A stretch of 64,000 nucleotides of DNA from Lepeophtheirus salmonis (Eukaryota > Arthropoda > Copepoda > Siphonostomatoida > Caligidae). A program made the position numbers and the translations under genes. The notes under the pieces are model-generated. The model did not search any database. It worked only from the letters and a program-made list of their open reading frames with translations, and was not told the DNA's origin. This document shows, piece by piece, positions 1 through 12,087 of this stretch; the stretch's first letter is position 1; each line of letters opens with the position of its first letter. Where the stretch lies: positions 12,507,940-12,571,939 of the forward strand of contig NC_052131.2 in assembly GCF_016086655.4 (NCBI RefSeq), written 5' to 3'.

Positions 1-1052
1 AAACAACCAGACATGTCCATAAGATTCCATAGAATTGAGTACTATAATATCAATATAATGAAGAAGAAGAAATTCGAAGCCCAATTCATGGATTTTTGTC
101 ATTGTTTTTACTGACTTGTGACAAGGTGCATTGTCTTGGTGAAGCAGCTCTTTCTTTTTCTTCAAATGCGGCCGTTTTTCGGTTAATTTGCCTTTCAAAC
201 GATCCAATAACACTATGTAATAGTTGCTATTGATGAACCTTCCTTTTTTTAAGGTAGTCAATCAAAATTATTCCATGTGAATTCCAAAATATAGCCTCCA
301 TAATCTTGGCAACCGACTGTTGCATTTTCCCACGCTTTGGAGTGGGTTCATCGTGTGCAAACCACTCGTATGATTGTCGCTTGTAATTCGGATTAAAATG
401 ATGGAACCATGTTTCATCCATTGTCACATATCGACGCCAGAAATCAGAATTTGATCATCTTTAAATATTGTTCCGAATCATCAACTCGTCGTTGTTTTTG
501 TTTAAAAGTGAGCTCGCGCGGCACCCCCTTTACAGAGAGCTTTCTCATACCCAAATATTCGTGAATCATATAAATGAATCAACGTTCAGTTGATATCTTT
601 AGAGTGTCAGCTATTTCATTCAATTTCAATTTACGGTCCTTCAAAATCATATTGTGGATTTTTTTAATGTTTTCGTCGGTAACAACCTCTTTTGGGCGTC
701 ATCGGTGCTCATTTCAACACATCTAAACTTAGCATACAAATCCTTGATGGTTAATTTTCCTGGAGAGGTGTCCGGAAACTCGGCATCAAGCCAAGTTTTT
801 GCTTCAACTGTATTTTTTCCCTTCAAAAAGCAATATTTTATTTACACGCGAAATTCCTTTTTGTCCATTTTTTCACAATAACAAAAGTTGCTTCACTCAG
901 AATGCTATAATTCAGAAACTAATGAACCGACAGCTGTCAAATGCTTACATGCATCTTCTGAGGGTTAAGAATAACTAAAAAACATATTTATTTATTTTAA
1001 ATTCTAGTAGCGCCATCTATATGTTAGACCTGGGACTTCTCTATTGACCTAG
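1..1052 (-). mobile_element. Degenerate mariner-like transposon, left side cut by window or deleted
   Basis: A mariner transposase reads on the minus strand from an ATG at 868. Its first codons are followed at once by a stop, and stops and frameshifts continue throughout. The best open piece, 227-427, carries MDETW (first catalytic Asp region), then FW and IDYL, all typical of mariner. After a frameshift near 230 the reading continues as FINSNYY...RPHLKKKK...HQDNAPCH (second catalytic Asp, about 120-143) and KIHELGFE. Left of about 85 similarity is lost, so the third Asp region is missing. The transposase start-side terminus is visible: the minus strand begins CTAGGTCAATAGAGAAGTCC right after a TA at 1053-1054, and similar ends are known from mariner elements. 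Normally this family encodes a cut-and-paste DDD transposase of about 340 residues. This copy cannot make one. The family call is firm; the left limit is unknown. Confidence 0.9.
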
Positions 1053-1184
1053 TATATATTTATAAATAACCCTGCGTACTACTTATAGATAGATTTGTAC
1101 TATAAATTACAACCACTTGATGGCATAGTATCTGTATCAAAACTAATGTATAATATCACATTGTCTTGAGACTTAATCTTAGAA

Positions 1185-1670
1185 CGGATTTTTATCAATT
1201 CTGTCATAAGTTATTTTTTTGCCACTATTTGGAGCAATATTTTGGTCCAGACAGCAATCTTGGACATTAGATGGAAATTTAATCGTTTTCAATACGTGGA
1301 CCGATTTTTTTTCTGTCTTAACATACTGATCAATTTTCACCCATATTTTTATTTATGAGGTCTAGAAACATTATGCAACAAATCAAACGTCATATTAAGT
1401 TAATGTGTAAATTATTAACATCTTTGAAACACACATGACGTCATCTAAAATTCATTTGTAGAATCGGTCTATACCGATCACGACCGATGCTTCTATGAGA
1501 TAGAAACAGAACAATTTTTTCTTTGGGACCAATCTAGACCGAATTTTCCTTTGGCACTGGTCCAGACCGAGACTTTGTAAAGGAGCGAATTAATTTGCCT
1601 GAAAAAAAATTATATCCGTCTCAAACCGGTCTGGGATTTTCAAACCGAGACCAATTCCTATTTTCTGTGT
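1185..1670 (+). repeat. Copy of dispersed repeat family C (GACCGA-rich)
   Basis: The stretch is dense in ACCGA/GACCG words (accgattttttttt, gaatcggtct, ctagaccgaatttt, ccagaccgagac, aaaccggtctggg). It lines up with 38165-38940: both contain a 'cgtg-accgatttttttt' block, then 'tagaatcggtct', then an 'aaag-a-cgaattag' block, in that order. A shorter copy of the last block lies at 59220-59330. No reading frame is evident. It includes a TGACGTCA site at 1436-1443. The class is unknown; it could be a non-autonomous transposon or the untranslated part of a larger element. Confidence 0.6.
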
Positions 1671-2565
1671 AAGTTGTATCTAAGGCAGAATATACTTTGC
1701 AGTTTACAATGTGCATTGTTCAAGTACCAACTCGTGCAGAACCTCTTGCACATCCAAACCCCTAATAAATATATTTATAATACCAATAGAGGGATTATAT
1801 GATTGTGTCATATAAATTAACAAAAATCTGATGACATTTTAACTGGACCTTTTTTATACTTCTTGTTTTTGTGATTTTGTCGAATTGTTGTAATCTAGTA
1901 TCTGCTACAATTCAAACAAATTTCTTGTATATAACGTATTCAAAACTAGTATAAATTTTGTTTCCTCATTTTTCCAGGAAATTGTCATAGAACAGCATAC
2001 AAATAAACAAAATACTCAAGAAAGGGACCCTATTAGTAAATCCCATGAAATTTTAATATTAGCCCGCAGGCTAAATGTCTACTCCCACATCATTAGAATA
2101 TGACTATTCTCATACAAATACTATTCACCTGAAATTGAACATCTCATACTGCTTCAAAAACAAATATAATATTCAAAATATGTAAGTTTTTGAAGATAAG
2201 GAACAATTTACAAATCATTTATCTAACGCATCAATAATTTTTTAGAGTTGGTTGTTTATCATTTTTGTGATTCTTAATGTTTAGTTTAATGAACTACAAG
2301 TATTAGTTTCATAAAAAATTTAGAAGTATTTTGGTGTACAATTTAATTTTCAACAATTAAATACAATGAAAAAAATATGTACTTAGCGAAAAATTCTTTA
2401 GAAACTTTCGAAAGATTGTCTATTTTCTAAAAAGTTATTTTTTTATAAAATACTTTATTTTGAAGATTAAACAATCTTTTATAAGTTTATTAAAAGAAAT
2501 TCCCCTAATTTAATTTTTTTTTTGACATTTACATTACTAGAAGGCATTTTAAGTTTTTGATCTTT

Positions 2566-2600
<35 letters not shown>

Positions 2601-4070
2601 TTATAGACAGGTGTACCGTGTACCAGCATAATAAATTTGAGAATTGTATCGGAATTAAATGTGATATCGGTATAAAACAAAAATGTCCTCAGGATTGATT
2701 TGGGGGGCTGAGGGGATTTGTAGTAGCCTATAAATATGATATTTTTATTCATGAAGTACAACTGTTACAATTGGTTTTTTTTTTGCTTTATATATATATA
2801 TAAATGACACTATTGAGGGGGGTCACTTAATTGGCAAGCCAACTTTTGTATTTTGCATTGACGTTACAAAAATAAGGTTCCAATAATAACTTCGATGCCG
2901 GTACAACTAAGTACCGGTTTCCCACATAGAACTAGCACCTCACCTAAATATATTGTGCACATGGTTGGTTTTTACTGTGAGCCAATCCAACGGCAAAAAT
3001 GAATGTGCCTGACCCTTTCCTTTCCTTTTTTAAATTTCAATTTAACTTTTAACTTCAATTTTTATCTTTTTAAAGGAACTTTAACTTTGAGTTATTTTTA
3101 TAAAAAGACAATAAATTTCAAAAAAAAAAAAAAAATTACAAGATATTATATTTGTTTGCAAAAAAAAAAATTAATTAGTATATTTTTTAAGCTATATTTT
3201 ACAAACTTTTTTTGTACAAAAAATTATTTGTTTTGTATTTCTTTAAAAAAAAAAAAATTTTAATTGATTTGATTCACGTTTTTTCGTTTTTTTTTAGTAT
3301 TATTTTATAAAGTTGTATCACTATAATTATTATTTAAAATATCTATATTACTTTTTGTTTTTATTTCTAATAATAAACGCAGGAACCAAGGAAAGTACCA
3401 CAATACCATTTCCTTTTAATCTGACACTGAGTGAACTTTAAATTTCTTGATGAATTTTAATAATTCCCAAAATACTTACTTTTATTTTATGCATCGCCTT
3501 CTGCTATTTTTTTAAAGACTTCAGCTCTAGCCTAAACAAGAAGGATTATCAAAAGTGTTATAAATAAACTTTTTTACCTAACTAGTTTATATATCTCATT
3601 CATTGTACTGCTATTGGTGTCGAAGTGTTTTGAAAATTTTTGTATGTATTTATTTGTATCAATAGTAACAATCATAATGTATGACTAAAGATAATTGGAT
3701 TTATAATGAGTTTTTGGATCAATTGCTTTTAAATAGCCCAAACACACAACTATTAAAATTTAAAGAATCAGTCACTAAAAATGTTGATGTTTTATATTCA
3801 ATAATCATCGAAGAATATAATTTAGTTACAACATTTTCACATAAGTAAAGTTTAAAAATTATATAGGGAGGGGGGCAAGAGTTTAAATTTTTACGAGGGG
3901 CTATTTTACTTTGTTTATTATACTAAGTATTTAATAAATGTATGTTTACTCCCAGTAGAAAAGTAATGAGACCTGCCTCTAAGTAGTCATTAAAATACTC
4001 ATAATTGATCAACATGATTTTGTATATAAAATTTTTTATTTTATAATATTTTCTACTAAAACAATGCACA
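1671..4070. other. AT-rich stretch without recognisable gene
   Basis: I see no gene here. It holds a 32-base A run at 2567-2598, which creates a spurious poly-Phe reading frame on the minus strand. There is also a small perfect inverted repeat (CCGGTAC, 6-base loop, GTACCGG) at 2898-2917, a TA microsatellite near 2790-2802, and A-run-rich low-complexity DNA at 3119-3256. The small open frames here are composition artefacts. Confidence 0.6.
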
Positions 4071-4074
4071 TGAA

Positions 4075-4345
4075 TAATGAATCTGGCCACCATCAGTCTC
4101 AATTACAGCCTCCAACTGTCTCTGGAGCCCCTCTTACACATTGGTAACGTATTCCTCTTCATGAAGTAATCCTGTGGATTCAGATCTAGACTCTGAGGGG
4201 CCAAAGGTTCTTGAAACAGAAGTTTATGTTGCTATAGGGATGTCATGGACAGATGCACATTCTTCTTTTTGGCGTATTCTGACATCTTCATCGTAGGGTT
4301 GACCTAAAAGGCCTCCATGATGTTTCCAGGCTTCACTTTGGTGGC
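4075..4345 (-). mobile_element. maT-like transposase remnant, N- and C-terminal ends joined
   Basis: On the minus strand, 4345-4255 reads TKIGRATKVKPGNIMEAF, a stop, then VNPTMKMSEYAKKKNV. This is the N-terminal helix-turn-helix part of an IS630/maT-like transposase and is closely related to the fragment at 7590-7850. Further along, 4160-4080 reads EEYVTNV, then QRQLEAVIETDGGQIH, which is the usual C-terminal end of the family. The catalytic core that should lie between (about 200 residues with the DDD triad) is absent. About 100 bases of unclear sequence separate the two ends. The fragment is non-functional. Terminal inverted repeats were not found. Confidence 0.75.
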
Positions 4346-7160
4346 TCTTCCAATTTTGGTGATTGTGCATTTAATATATTTATAATGTATGATGTTTAAG
4401 TCGTTTGCAAAATATTTCAGGTATTTAAAAATAAAATTATAATATTCAATTTTATTATTATAAAAATAATTCATAAAATAATGTTTCATTTAATCGGCTC
4501 TATGACGCCTAAATATAATTGCCTAGAAGTTTTATTTTTTATGCCGATTTTCAGCACTAATATTTACATAATAAATTTGTCAATAGGGGAGTCCTATACA
4601 AAGATTTGTTACTATTTACCTTCTTTTGTATTAAGCCAGACTTCATTAACCCAAATTGATTTTTATAATTTAAAAAGAACAATTTACTTTTTAGGCAGAT
4701 TTCATTTAAAATAAGAGGAATACAATTTTTTTTACCTCAGAGGTAGGTGTTTATAAGTCGTTTTTTTGGTTTTTTCAATACTATATTGTTGTTAGGATGT
4801 ATGAGTCCCAGACTTCTGACTTTTTGGACGGTTCTGTCCTAAGGAATTATTAAAGAGGCGTCCAAATTAGACGCAAAATACTCCTCATAAAACTATTTTT
4901 CCTTTACGACACTATGAATGAACTAGATATGAACCAGTGAAGTAATCATATGTCTATCTTGGAGCTATGACTATCAAATGATCATAAAAATGAGAATATT
5001 TATGTTTTATTTAAGAATACCAGTAAACTATTAAAGAATATTTAAAGCTCTACTTAATTAATTTGCCATTAAAATTAAGAATTATGGCAAAATATTCACT
5101 TGTTTAAAATGTATTTCACGAGTCTATTGATCAAAATGATGCCTTTTAGAGGGCACTCTAAAATTGGAACTTTTCTCAAGAACCAATAACAGGGACAACA
5201 CTAATACTTCACCTTAAGAATTTTTATATTGTTTACTTAAAAAATCAATGTTTTTATTTTGATTCACTCAGCCTATTAATAGGTTTTAATAGATAAAATA
5301 TATTATTGTGCCCAATATTAAAACTTTTATAAGTGTTAGAGCCTTGTTTCTAAAACTTTTGACTAAAAAATTTAATTTCTTAACATTTGCTTACGTTCTA
5401 TTTTCAAACGCAAATAAAACGTGGAATAAATGAAAATATGACCACGTCCGAGAGGAGAAAAAGGAACTAAATAATGGTTTGGATAAAGTACTTTATAATA
5501 AAATATATGATAAATGATTAAATTAATTATGTTAAAAAAGATTGAATATTGAAACTACAAAAACTACTAAGCCAATAAAGGTGTTGGTATTAGTTTAAAA
5601 TTTATTTATACTTATAGACAAAATGGTTATTTGTATTTTATGGTAATAGAAAAAAATTGAAGATATCAAATGGCAAAACATTAAGAAGCGGGGAGCACCC
5701 TAAAATATTAGTTAAACTCAAAAATGTTCTATTATGAAGTTAACACAATAGAAGGGTGAGACAAGTAAAAGTAAAAATATGTTTTTAAGGGCCACTCGAC
5801 TGATGAAACCTTCTACTTTATTAGATAAGAAATATTTACCATACATCGTATACAATCTTCAAAGCAATTAAAAATCTTAAATCATTTATTCATAATTTTT
5901 TAAAGTTCTAAGCCTTGAATTTTAAAAGTCTTGACCTTGATCCAAACAGTATAGTTTGAATAATTGTAATATTTAAAAATATATATATATATTTATAATA
6001 AAATTCAATAACATGAGCAAATTTGATGACTCTTTATAATAAATACACAATTTATTATGTCATTATAATATTTCAAAGTCACTTTTTAATTAGTTGAAAA
6101 GAAATAGTCTTTTACATGAAAATTAACTAGATAAACCTTTTTTTAATTTGCAATTTATTTCTATTTTTATAAAACTTGAAATACTCATTGGAGTTAAAAA
6201 AGGAAAAATTGTTGTCAGTTGTGTAGAGATTATAATTTATATTAATAAATATATTTATATATAAATGGGATTTTCTGTTTTTCTTTTTTTGTAATGGAAA
6301 TTGTTTTTATGTTTATACACAATATAAGGTATTCCCAAAAAAAAACTATTGTTTGTTTACATTCCATTACATTTAGATGAAGTTTAGAGAACCATTGCCT
6401 TCAAACATAATATATATCAAATTACTAAACCAGTAATATGAATAAATTTTGATTATTTTGATTTTTTTTTTTTTTATTATTTTGATTTACAAATAAATAG
6501 AGATATTTTTTCTATAAAAGTTGATTAATCAAAAAGTTTTCATAGGTTATTTTTGTTGCAAAGTAACATAGTAATGCCCACGGTGATATCAAGACAAAAA
6601 ATCCTGATTAACAAACAAAAAATAACCTAGAGGTAAATGATTAAAAATCTATAAAGTATACCGTATATATATATATCATTGGTTATTTATAGTTAAAATT
6701 AAACGCTTATATTTCAAACAAATTAAAGAAATCTTTTGTACAACTGAATTTCCTAAAAAAATCACCATCAAATGATATATCACATGTTACAGTTGGAAGT
6801 AAAGAACCCAATCCAAACACTCGGCTTCTACCTTGACTAAAATCTTGTTGATATATTCGTCAATCAAATCAAGAATCAAACACTGCGTTTTTTCTCAATT
6901 ATTTTAATCTCACAATTTTTATATTAGTAATATGTGGTATGCCAAATGTTTAAAATAATTATTTGTCAAATTTTGCATTTCCTAATAATTAGGCAAATGT
7001 TAGTATCTTTATTAAAATTATATAGCTATTAAAACAATTTTCTTTTTGCTTGTCAATTTTTACGACTCTTATATAATCTTTCACCACCTTCAAAAAAAAA
7101 AAAAAATAACTATAAAAAGTCCCGAAATTCAAAGGCAATATTTATGCAAGTCTGAAATTA
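4346..7160. other. AT-rich stretch without recognisable gene
   Basis: No gene is recognised. The open frame at 4481-4714 has no familiar motif and AT-driven composition. The segment 4790-4890 (a 'ggacggttctgtcc' word, then 'attaaagaggcg') may be a weak relic of repeat family C. About 5140-5205 ('tttagagggcactctaaa', later 'cagggac') resembles 12795-12860 and may be a small repeat pair. There is a TA-rich microsatellite near 5977-5993 and a T run at 6465-6477. Confidence 0.5.
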
Positions 7161-7164
7161 TTAT

Positions 7165-7295
7165 TCCATATTTAATTGTTGAGATTTTTTTACAGCTTAA
7201 TAAGAAAAAATTCAAATTCAACCAATCAACCTTCAAAACATTGATAAGGGGTAGAAGCAGAAAAGTCTATAGATGGCAACATAAATGAGTAATTT
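7165..7295 (+). repeat. Partial copy of dispersed repeat family B
   Basis: The segment 'ttcaaattcaaccaatcaac', then 'ttcaaaacattgataagg', a purine-rich block and 'aaaagtctatagatggcaac' matches the 3' half of units at 36715-36945, 52130-52690, 59440-59645 and (minus strand) 62380-62675. The open frame across it (7046-7288) looks accidental, because the other copies are not open in that frame. Confidence 0.5.
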
Positions 7296-7589
7296 TGAAT
7301 ATAAGCAAGGTAACAGAAGTTGTTTTTTATTCATGTTTGATACAAACGTAATAGAAGAAGACAGGACTCAGGCATTAAATAATTGAAAAACAGCAGTTGC
7401 ATTGTTTTAATATCAAGAAAATAATAAGTATGGATTAAAAAGATGACATTTACTTGAAGAAATAAAATGGAGTAGGATTTTTTAATAACTGAAATGTCAA
7501 GATATTAAGAGGGACTTTTAATCACATTTTCTTGGTCGTTTTATTCTTTATTTTAATCAGTTGTATTTCCTAGTTACTTGTCACAATTG

Positions 7590-7850
7590 CACATACGCCT
7601 TTCAGATGGCCTTGCCCACAGTAGACCGACGCACCTTCTTCTTCTTGACATACTCTGACATCTTCACTTTTTGATTTGACCTTAAGAGCCACAATGATGT
7701 TTTCATGCTTCACTTTGGTGGGTGTTCCACTATTGGGATTGTCTTTAAGGTTATCCCTATCAGCCTAACGATTTCTAACCAAACAAAACATGGTGTTACT
7801 GACGTTTAGGGTCTTTTTAAACTACTGAGTATTTGCAAATATCTTAGAAT
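7590..7850 (-). mobile_element. maT-like transposase N-terminal fragment
   Basis: The minus strand from about 7840 reads KTLNVSNTMF, then RDNLKDNPNSGTPTKVKHENIIVALKV. After a frameshift it reads SEYVKKKKVRRSTVGKAI, the helix-turn-helix DNA-binding region of an IS630/maT-like transposase, and then a stop. The order and words match the remnant at 4255-4345, so both come from one family. Nothing of the catalytic domain follows towards lower coordinates, so this is a 5'-end fragment. No inverted repeats were seen. Confidence 0.75.
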
Positions 7851-8580
7851 CTAAGCTATTCAAAAATAATTAGAAGTTTAAGATTTAATCAACAACACCT
7901 AGTAAAAACGGTATTTTTCGAAGGTTTCATTAATTTTTCTACGCTCAGTATTTTGAGCACCAACAATTTCAGCAGATTTTCACCCCTTGACTTAACAATA
8001 TAAAGTATCATTGTGGGATTGTCATTTCAGTTTCCAGTCTCAGCAAGGACTCCCTAGTAGGAGTTGCGTGGGCAATATATTCTAGAAGACTTTGTGCGCA
8101 CTAGCTGCAAGTAAGTGATAAAGTGTATCTGCCAAGTTGTTCACAAGACAGGTAAACATATTAAATGAGTTATTGGTTAATTGTAGGACAATCCATTAAT
8201 AAGTATCAATTCATATGACTCCAATACAAACCATCATCTGTGAATAATTCAATTTTTTTATGGGAATCTTACTCCAGACCACCCTATATACTGTAAATAA
8301 ATTATTTAACTTTTAAAGATGTAGTTGAAACGTAAAATCAAAAGATTTTTTCAAAATACAAATCAATGTATGTTTGTACCAACATTTATTTTTGCTACAC
8401 ATTTTTTTAAACTTTTAAATTAATCCCCCATATTTGATTATGTGGTATTTTTATTTATTACACATAGAGCATTTTCACCTTACGTCATCATTTTAGAAAT
8501 TGCCCATCTTAAAGGAAGCAAAAACAAGCAAATGTTATAGAAATTCAATGTTTTTCTCTGAGAAATACAACAGTTTAATT
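7851..8580. other. AT-rich stretch without recognisable gene
   Basis: No open frame of note, RNA gene or repeat was recognised here. Confidence 0.5.
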
Positions 8581-8828
8581 TTATTCACTTTCAAAACCAT
8601 TCATTGAAGTTTCCTCAAGTTTTTTGACAAATTCATCCCTGTTGTTTAATAAATACATACCTCTATAAATCATTTACGATGCCTCCCACAGGGTGTCATA
8701 TGGTAGTTTATTATTCAATCTGTGATATTTTACTAACATTCCCAGATCCTATTTACTTTTTTCCAGAGCTGTCCCTTTCTCTCTTCTCTCTATGAGTAGT
8801 TTTATCAACGTTGAAATCAAATTAAATC
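8581..8828 (-). pseudogene. Unidentified coding relic, C-terminal end of a protein
   Basis: Read on the minus strand from 8828, one frame holds about 82 codons with only two internal stops (after ...LEKSK and after ...LWEAS) and then a terminal TAA at 8583-8581. The translation has protein-like words: STLIKLLIERREKGTALEKS, DLGMLVKYHRLNNKLPYDTL, and a Lys/Glu-rich tail MYLLNNRDEFVKKLEETSMN. Random AT-rich DNA would be expected to carry about six or seven stops over this length. I do not recognise the family; a transposon-encoded protein is the likeliest source given the neighbours. Upstream (8890-8830) another frame gives LRTTPIFDSINIAEEDLI, possibly the same gene after a frameshift. Confidence 0.35.
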
Positions 8829-8860
8829 TTCTTCAGCTATATTGATACTATCAAATATAG

Positions 8861-8907
8861 GAGTGGTTCTCAAACTATGGTATGCAAACAACGGGTGGTA
8901 CAAGTGT
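8861..8907 (+). mobile_element. hAT-type terminal sequence
   Basis: The sequence begins gagtggttctcaaactatgg, followed by 'tatgcaaac' and 'gggtggtaca'. Many hAT elements in animals start with a near-identical CAGTGGTTCTCAAACT followed by paired GGTA/GGTGGTA words. The first base is G instead of C, so the end is mutated. No matching right end was found within reach. The dead mariner that follows from about 8935 may have inserted into this element. Confidence 0.5.
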
Positions 8908-8934
8908 GGAGAAATGTCTTAAAAAGGTTATGTT

Positions 8935-9912
8935 TATTTGTGTAACATTTGTGGTATAACTTGAATCCATTTAGACGGCAATTTCATATTCCACGATTGA
9001 AGAATTATTTGTCCCCATAAGTAAAAAACTTGACCAGATTATTTTCACAATCCTCTCTAAGGTAATAATTGGTTGGTGCCAAGTCTGTACTAAACGACGG
9101 TTACGATAGAACCTCCTGTTCAAGCTTTTGGAGCTTCTGCCTCGTCGTTAAAGATATGTGTGGCCTAGTGTTGTCTTGATGGATAACCACACCCTTTCTA
9201 TAAGCCAATTCTGGCCGCTTCTGGTCGATTGCCTCTTTCAATCTAATCAGTTGTTGACAGTATAAGTCTAAATTGAGTGTTTTGCCCGATAGGAGCATCT
9301 AATGATGGATGATTCCTTTACAATCCCTCCAAACATAAAGCATAACCTCCTGGACCGTTATTCTGGGCTTGGAAGATCGTTTGAGCCACTTCAATATTTT
9401 TTGAGCACGATTTTTTCAGCTGTTGTTCTCGTATTTGACCCATTTTTCATTGCCGGTTACCATACACTTCAAAAATGGATCGGTTACGTTACTTTTCAAC
9501 AAAAGAGTCACAAACATCAATTGTACCCAAAAATTTATTTTGCGTCGATTCCTGAAGCACCCATACATCGAGCTTCTTCTTAATACCAGCAATATGCAAA
9601 TTGTTTTTAAACATTTTCGGGCTAATCTTCAGTTATTGGGCAATGGAAGAAGTGATCACATGCCGGTCTTTCTCAACCATTGCTATAATTTTATCGACAT
9701 TTTCAATGATTGGCCTACCAATGCGTGCCTCGTCTCATCTTCGATGTCCATATTACCAGAAACGAATCTTTGGAATTACTGCTTTGATGTTGCATTCGAT
9801 ACTTTATTGAATCCATAAACAGTAATTTTTTTTTAGCAGCCTTTCTGCCTTAACACCTTGGTAGTAGTTATACCGAAGCATGTATCAAATTTTTTTTTCT
9901 TTACTTCCATTT
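8935..9912 (-). mobile_element. Near full-length dead mariner (mellifera-type) transposase
   Basis: The minus strand starts at an ATG at about 9912 (MEVKKKKFDTCF) and runs through SGNMDIEDETRHA, VTGNEKWVKY (first catalytic Asp site, usually GDEKW, here NEKW), VWRDCKGIIHH, and the open stretch 9101-9298. That stretch contains LLSGKTLNLDLYCQQLIRL and IHQDNTRPH, the second Asp site. After one stop it reads STDLAPTNYYL, where the family has PDLAPSDY, so the third catalytic Asp is Asn here. It ends with ENNLVKFFTYGDK and FFNRGI near 8940. The length fits the family's usual 340 or so residues. Several stops and frameshifts and two altered catalytic positions make it inactive. Clear inverted repeats were not found. 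Confidence 0.9.
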
Positions 9913-10920
9913 TGAAAGACAATACTGGTTTTAAGCGTGAGATATATCTCATTAAAGACATCTACCGAAAACCCTCAGAACTTTTACTTAACTTTATATC
10001 TTTCTTTTAATGTAATAGATGTGTTGTGTACAAGTTGAGATTTCTCTATAAGTCGAAATATATATATGAATATTTAACAAATTATGAATTTTACACTCAT
10101 TACACCTTACTTCATTATCATAAATGTTATTTTTAATTAGCAACTATTTATTTTATTTGGATCCATTTAAACTACTTATTTATTATATATTGAGAAATAA
10201 TATAATTATGAGTATTTGTACTTTATAATACACCACAGAACACTTATCAACTTGTCACTTTCATTAAAAAAAGTCACAAACTATATATTTAATGTATCAA
10301 TCATTTATTGCATTATCCTCATCATACCTTCTCTAAATTAGTCATTCATATCATTTAATGTTTTCACTAGTACAAAGTGGACATTTCTATACGATATAAG
10401 AAAAAAAGAAATAGTAATTAATTTATTTCATTTTATACGCCTTCATTTTAAAAAAATATCTAAGAATGAACAAAAAAAAATTCCTACTTCTTTTCAAAAA
10501 ATATTCATAAATAATCTATTAATATTTCAGAGTTTATGATGAACAATTTGAAAGAATGAATAACTTCAATCCAACTTTTTCCAAGAGAATAAAGAAAATA
10601 TACATATTTAAATATATACTCAAGTCTTATTTAAAGGATAATATCACGTTTCAAGGAGGGTTGTAAGAAGTGAAACAAAAATAAAAATGCACAGTTCTTT
10701 TACAATACTTTTTGAATGTTGAAGAAAAAAAGTTTCAATTCATTGTTCCGTTTTATATGATGTCACATTAGGGATGTGAATCAGCAGGCAAAGACGCACT
10801 TTTTAGTGAGAGAGTTTTTTGTTGTTATTGGCAAACTGTAGAGTTGTTTTTTTGTTTTTTTTCTAAAGCTGATATCATATTCCTTCAATCTTGAGGAGGG
10901 AACATATAAGTAGACAGTAT
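9913..10920. other. AT-rich stretch without recognisable gene
   Basis: Nothing recognisable. The last 200 bases (10740-10920) are somewhat less AT-rich and may belong to the upstream part of the repeat that follows. Confidence 0.5.
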
Positions 10921-10924
10921 AGCC

Positions 10925-11275
10925 ATGAGTGTGTGTGCTCATGCATGATGGAGAAGTTCAGTGATAATTTGTTGAGGAGTCATAAATGTATTTCCTTGTT
11001 GGACTCAGAGTATAATTAAGGATCGCCATCGGGGTAATTTCTTCTGATGCCCTTGCTTGATACGGAGCGGGGATTGTGTTCACTTCCTTCATCTCACTTC
11101 TGTTTTAGCTAATTTAATGAAAATTTAAAAAATTAAAACAAAGTTATTATTCATAACTTTTTTTTTTTTTTAGTAAAAAAATAAATTTAAATTCCTTTAA
11201 TAATTATTTAAAAGGTCAGGGTTACTTTATAATTTATTTTTTTACATACCGAAAATGCTTACAATTTAAAGCCCT
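10925..11275 (+). repeat. Copy of dispersed repeat family A
   Basis: Landmarks shared with other copies, in order: 'tgtgctcatg', 'gataatttgttgaggagt', 'tccttgttggactcagagta', 'ggatcgccatcggggtaatt', 'tacggagcggggattgtgtt', 'cttccttcatctca', then 'ggtcagggttac' and 'acataccgaaaatgc'. Related copies lie at 20035-20330, 20345-20625, 36340-36500, 50985-51250 and, on the minus strand, at 32255-32425 and 39780-39985. No coding frame is visible. About 80 bases of A/T insertion separate the two halves here. Confidence 0.7.
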
Positions 11276-12085
11276 AATTATAGCTATCGCTATTAAGAGA
11301 TATATTCCAAGTTATCATATTTGTAATGAAATTTTCTATGGCTTTTTTTTACGCTCACTGCAATTTATCCCAAATTTACATCCCTAGTGATCATAAAGAA
11401 CTATTTTTCAAAATTTTCTTAAAATTAAGAAAAGTTATTTCATATTGGAATTAACCATTTATAGCAGTGAATCAAATCTGGCATCAGAATGGATTTTTTT
11501 AGTCTTTGCAGTATTAAGAAAAAGTGTTCAAAAAGGGAGGATGAAGGTCATCGCTCTTTACATTTATGTAAACTTATTCTTCCTCTGATTTTAGGGTGGT
11601 TATTGATCCATTTTTTATTTCAAAATTGTTATGATTTTTAAATTAGTTCTGGAATTAGTTTTTTACATTGATTAGTTTAATGTGAGGCTAAAAATTAACA
11701 AACGTTTAATCCCATGAAAAATATAAAACTTGATTTTAAGTATAATTTGTGACCCTGATCGACCATTTAAACCACTAAAAAAATTAAACTAGACAAGCCT
11801 TATTACACAAACACTTTTGAAAGAATTACAAGAAGATGTGCTGTTTTTGTTTTTTCGCTAAAAGGAAATAGAGGTCCCAAAATGGTACTTTCTCTCCAGT
11901 CCATGTTATAAAACTTAATAATGTGTCCGAAACGGAAGCAAAATCCGTTCCACCAAACTATCGTTCCTACATAAATTCATCATAAATATTTGAGCCAGTG
12001 ACATCATTGTCAATCAATATGTATGAATTATTAATCAACAATAATAAATAATTTTATTAGGCCTTAATTAAAAATAATAGCAAAA
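11276..12085. other. AT-rich stretch without recognisable gene
   Basis: Nothing recognisable on either strand. Confidence 0.5.
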
Positions 12086-12087
12086 TA

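Noticed and set aside
2549..2761. 70-codon open frame on the minus strand
   Set aside because: The frame is kept open by a 32-base A run giving poly-Phe; no motif and no coding-like composition.
3003..3263. 86-codon open frame
   Set aside because: Phe/Lys-rich translation of homopolymer-rich DNA.
9064..9082. TTGGTTGGTGCC read as a mariner inverted repeat
   Set aside because: On the minus strand it encodes STDLAPTNYYL in frame with the transposase, so it is coding and not an end.
9302..9818. Three plus-strand open frames of 69-131 codons
   Set aside because: They are antisense shadows of the minus-strand mariner transposase, which has the motifs.
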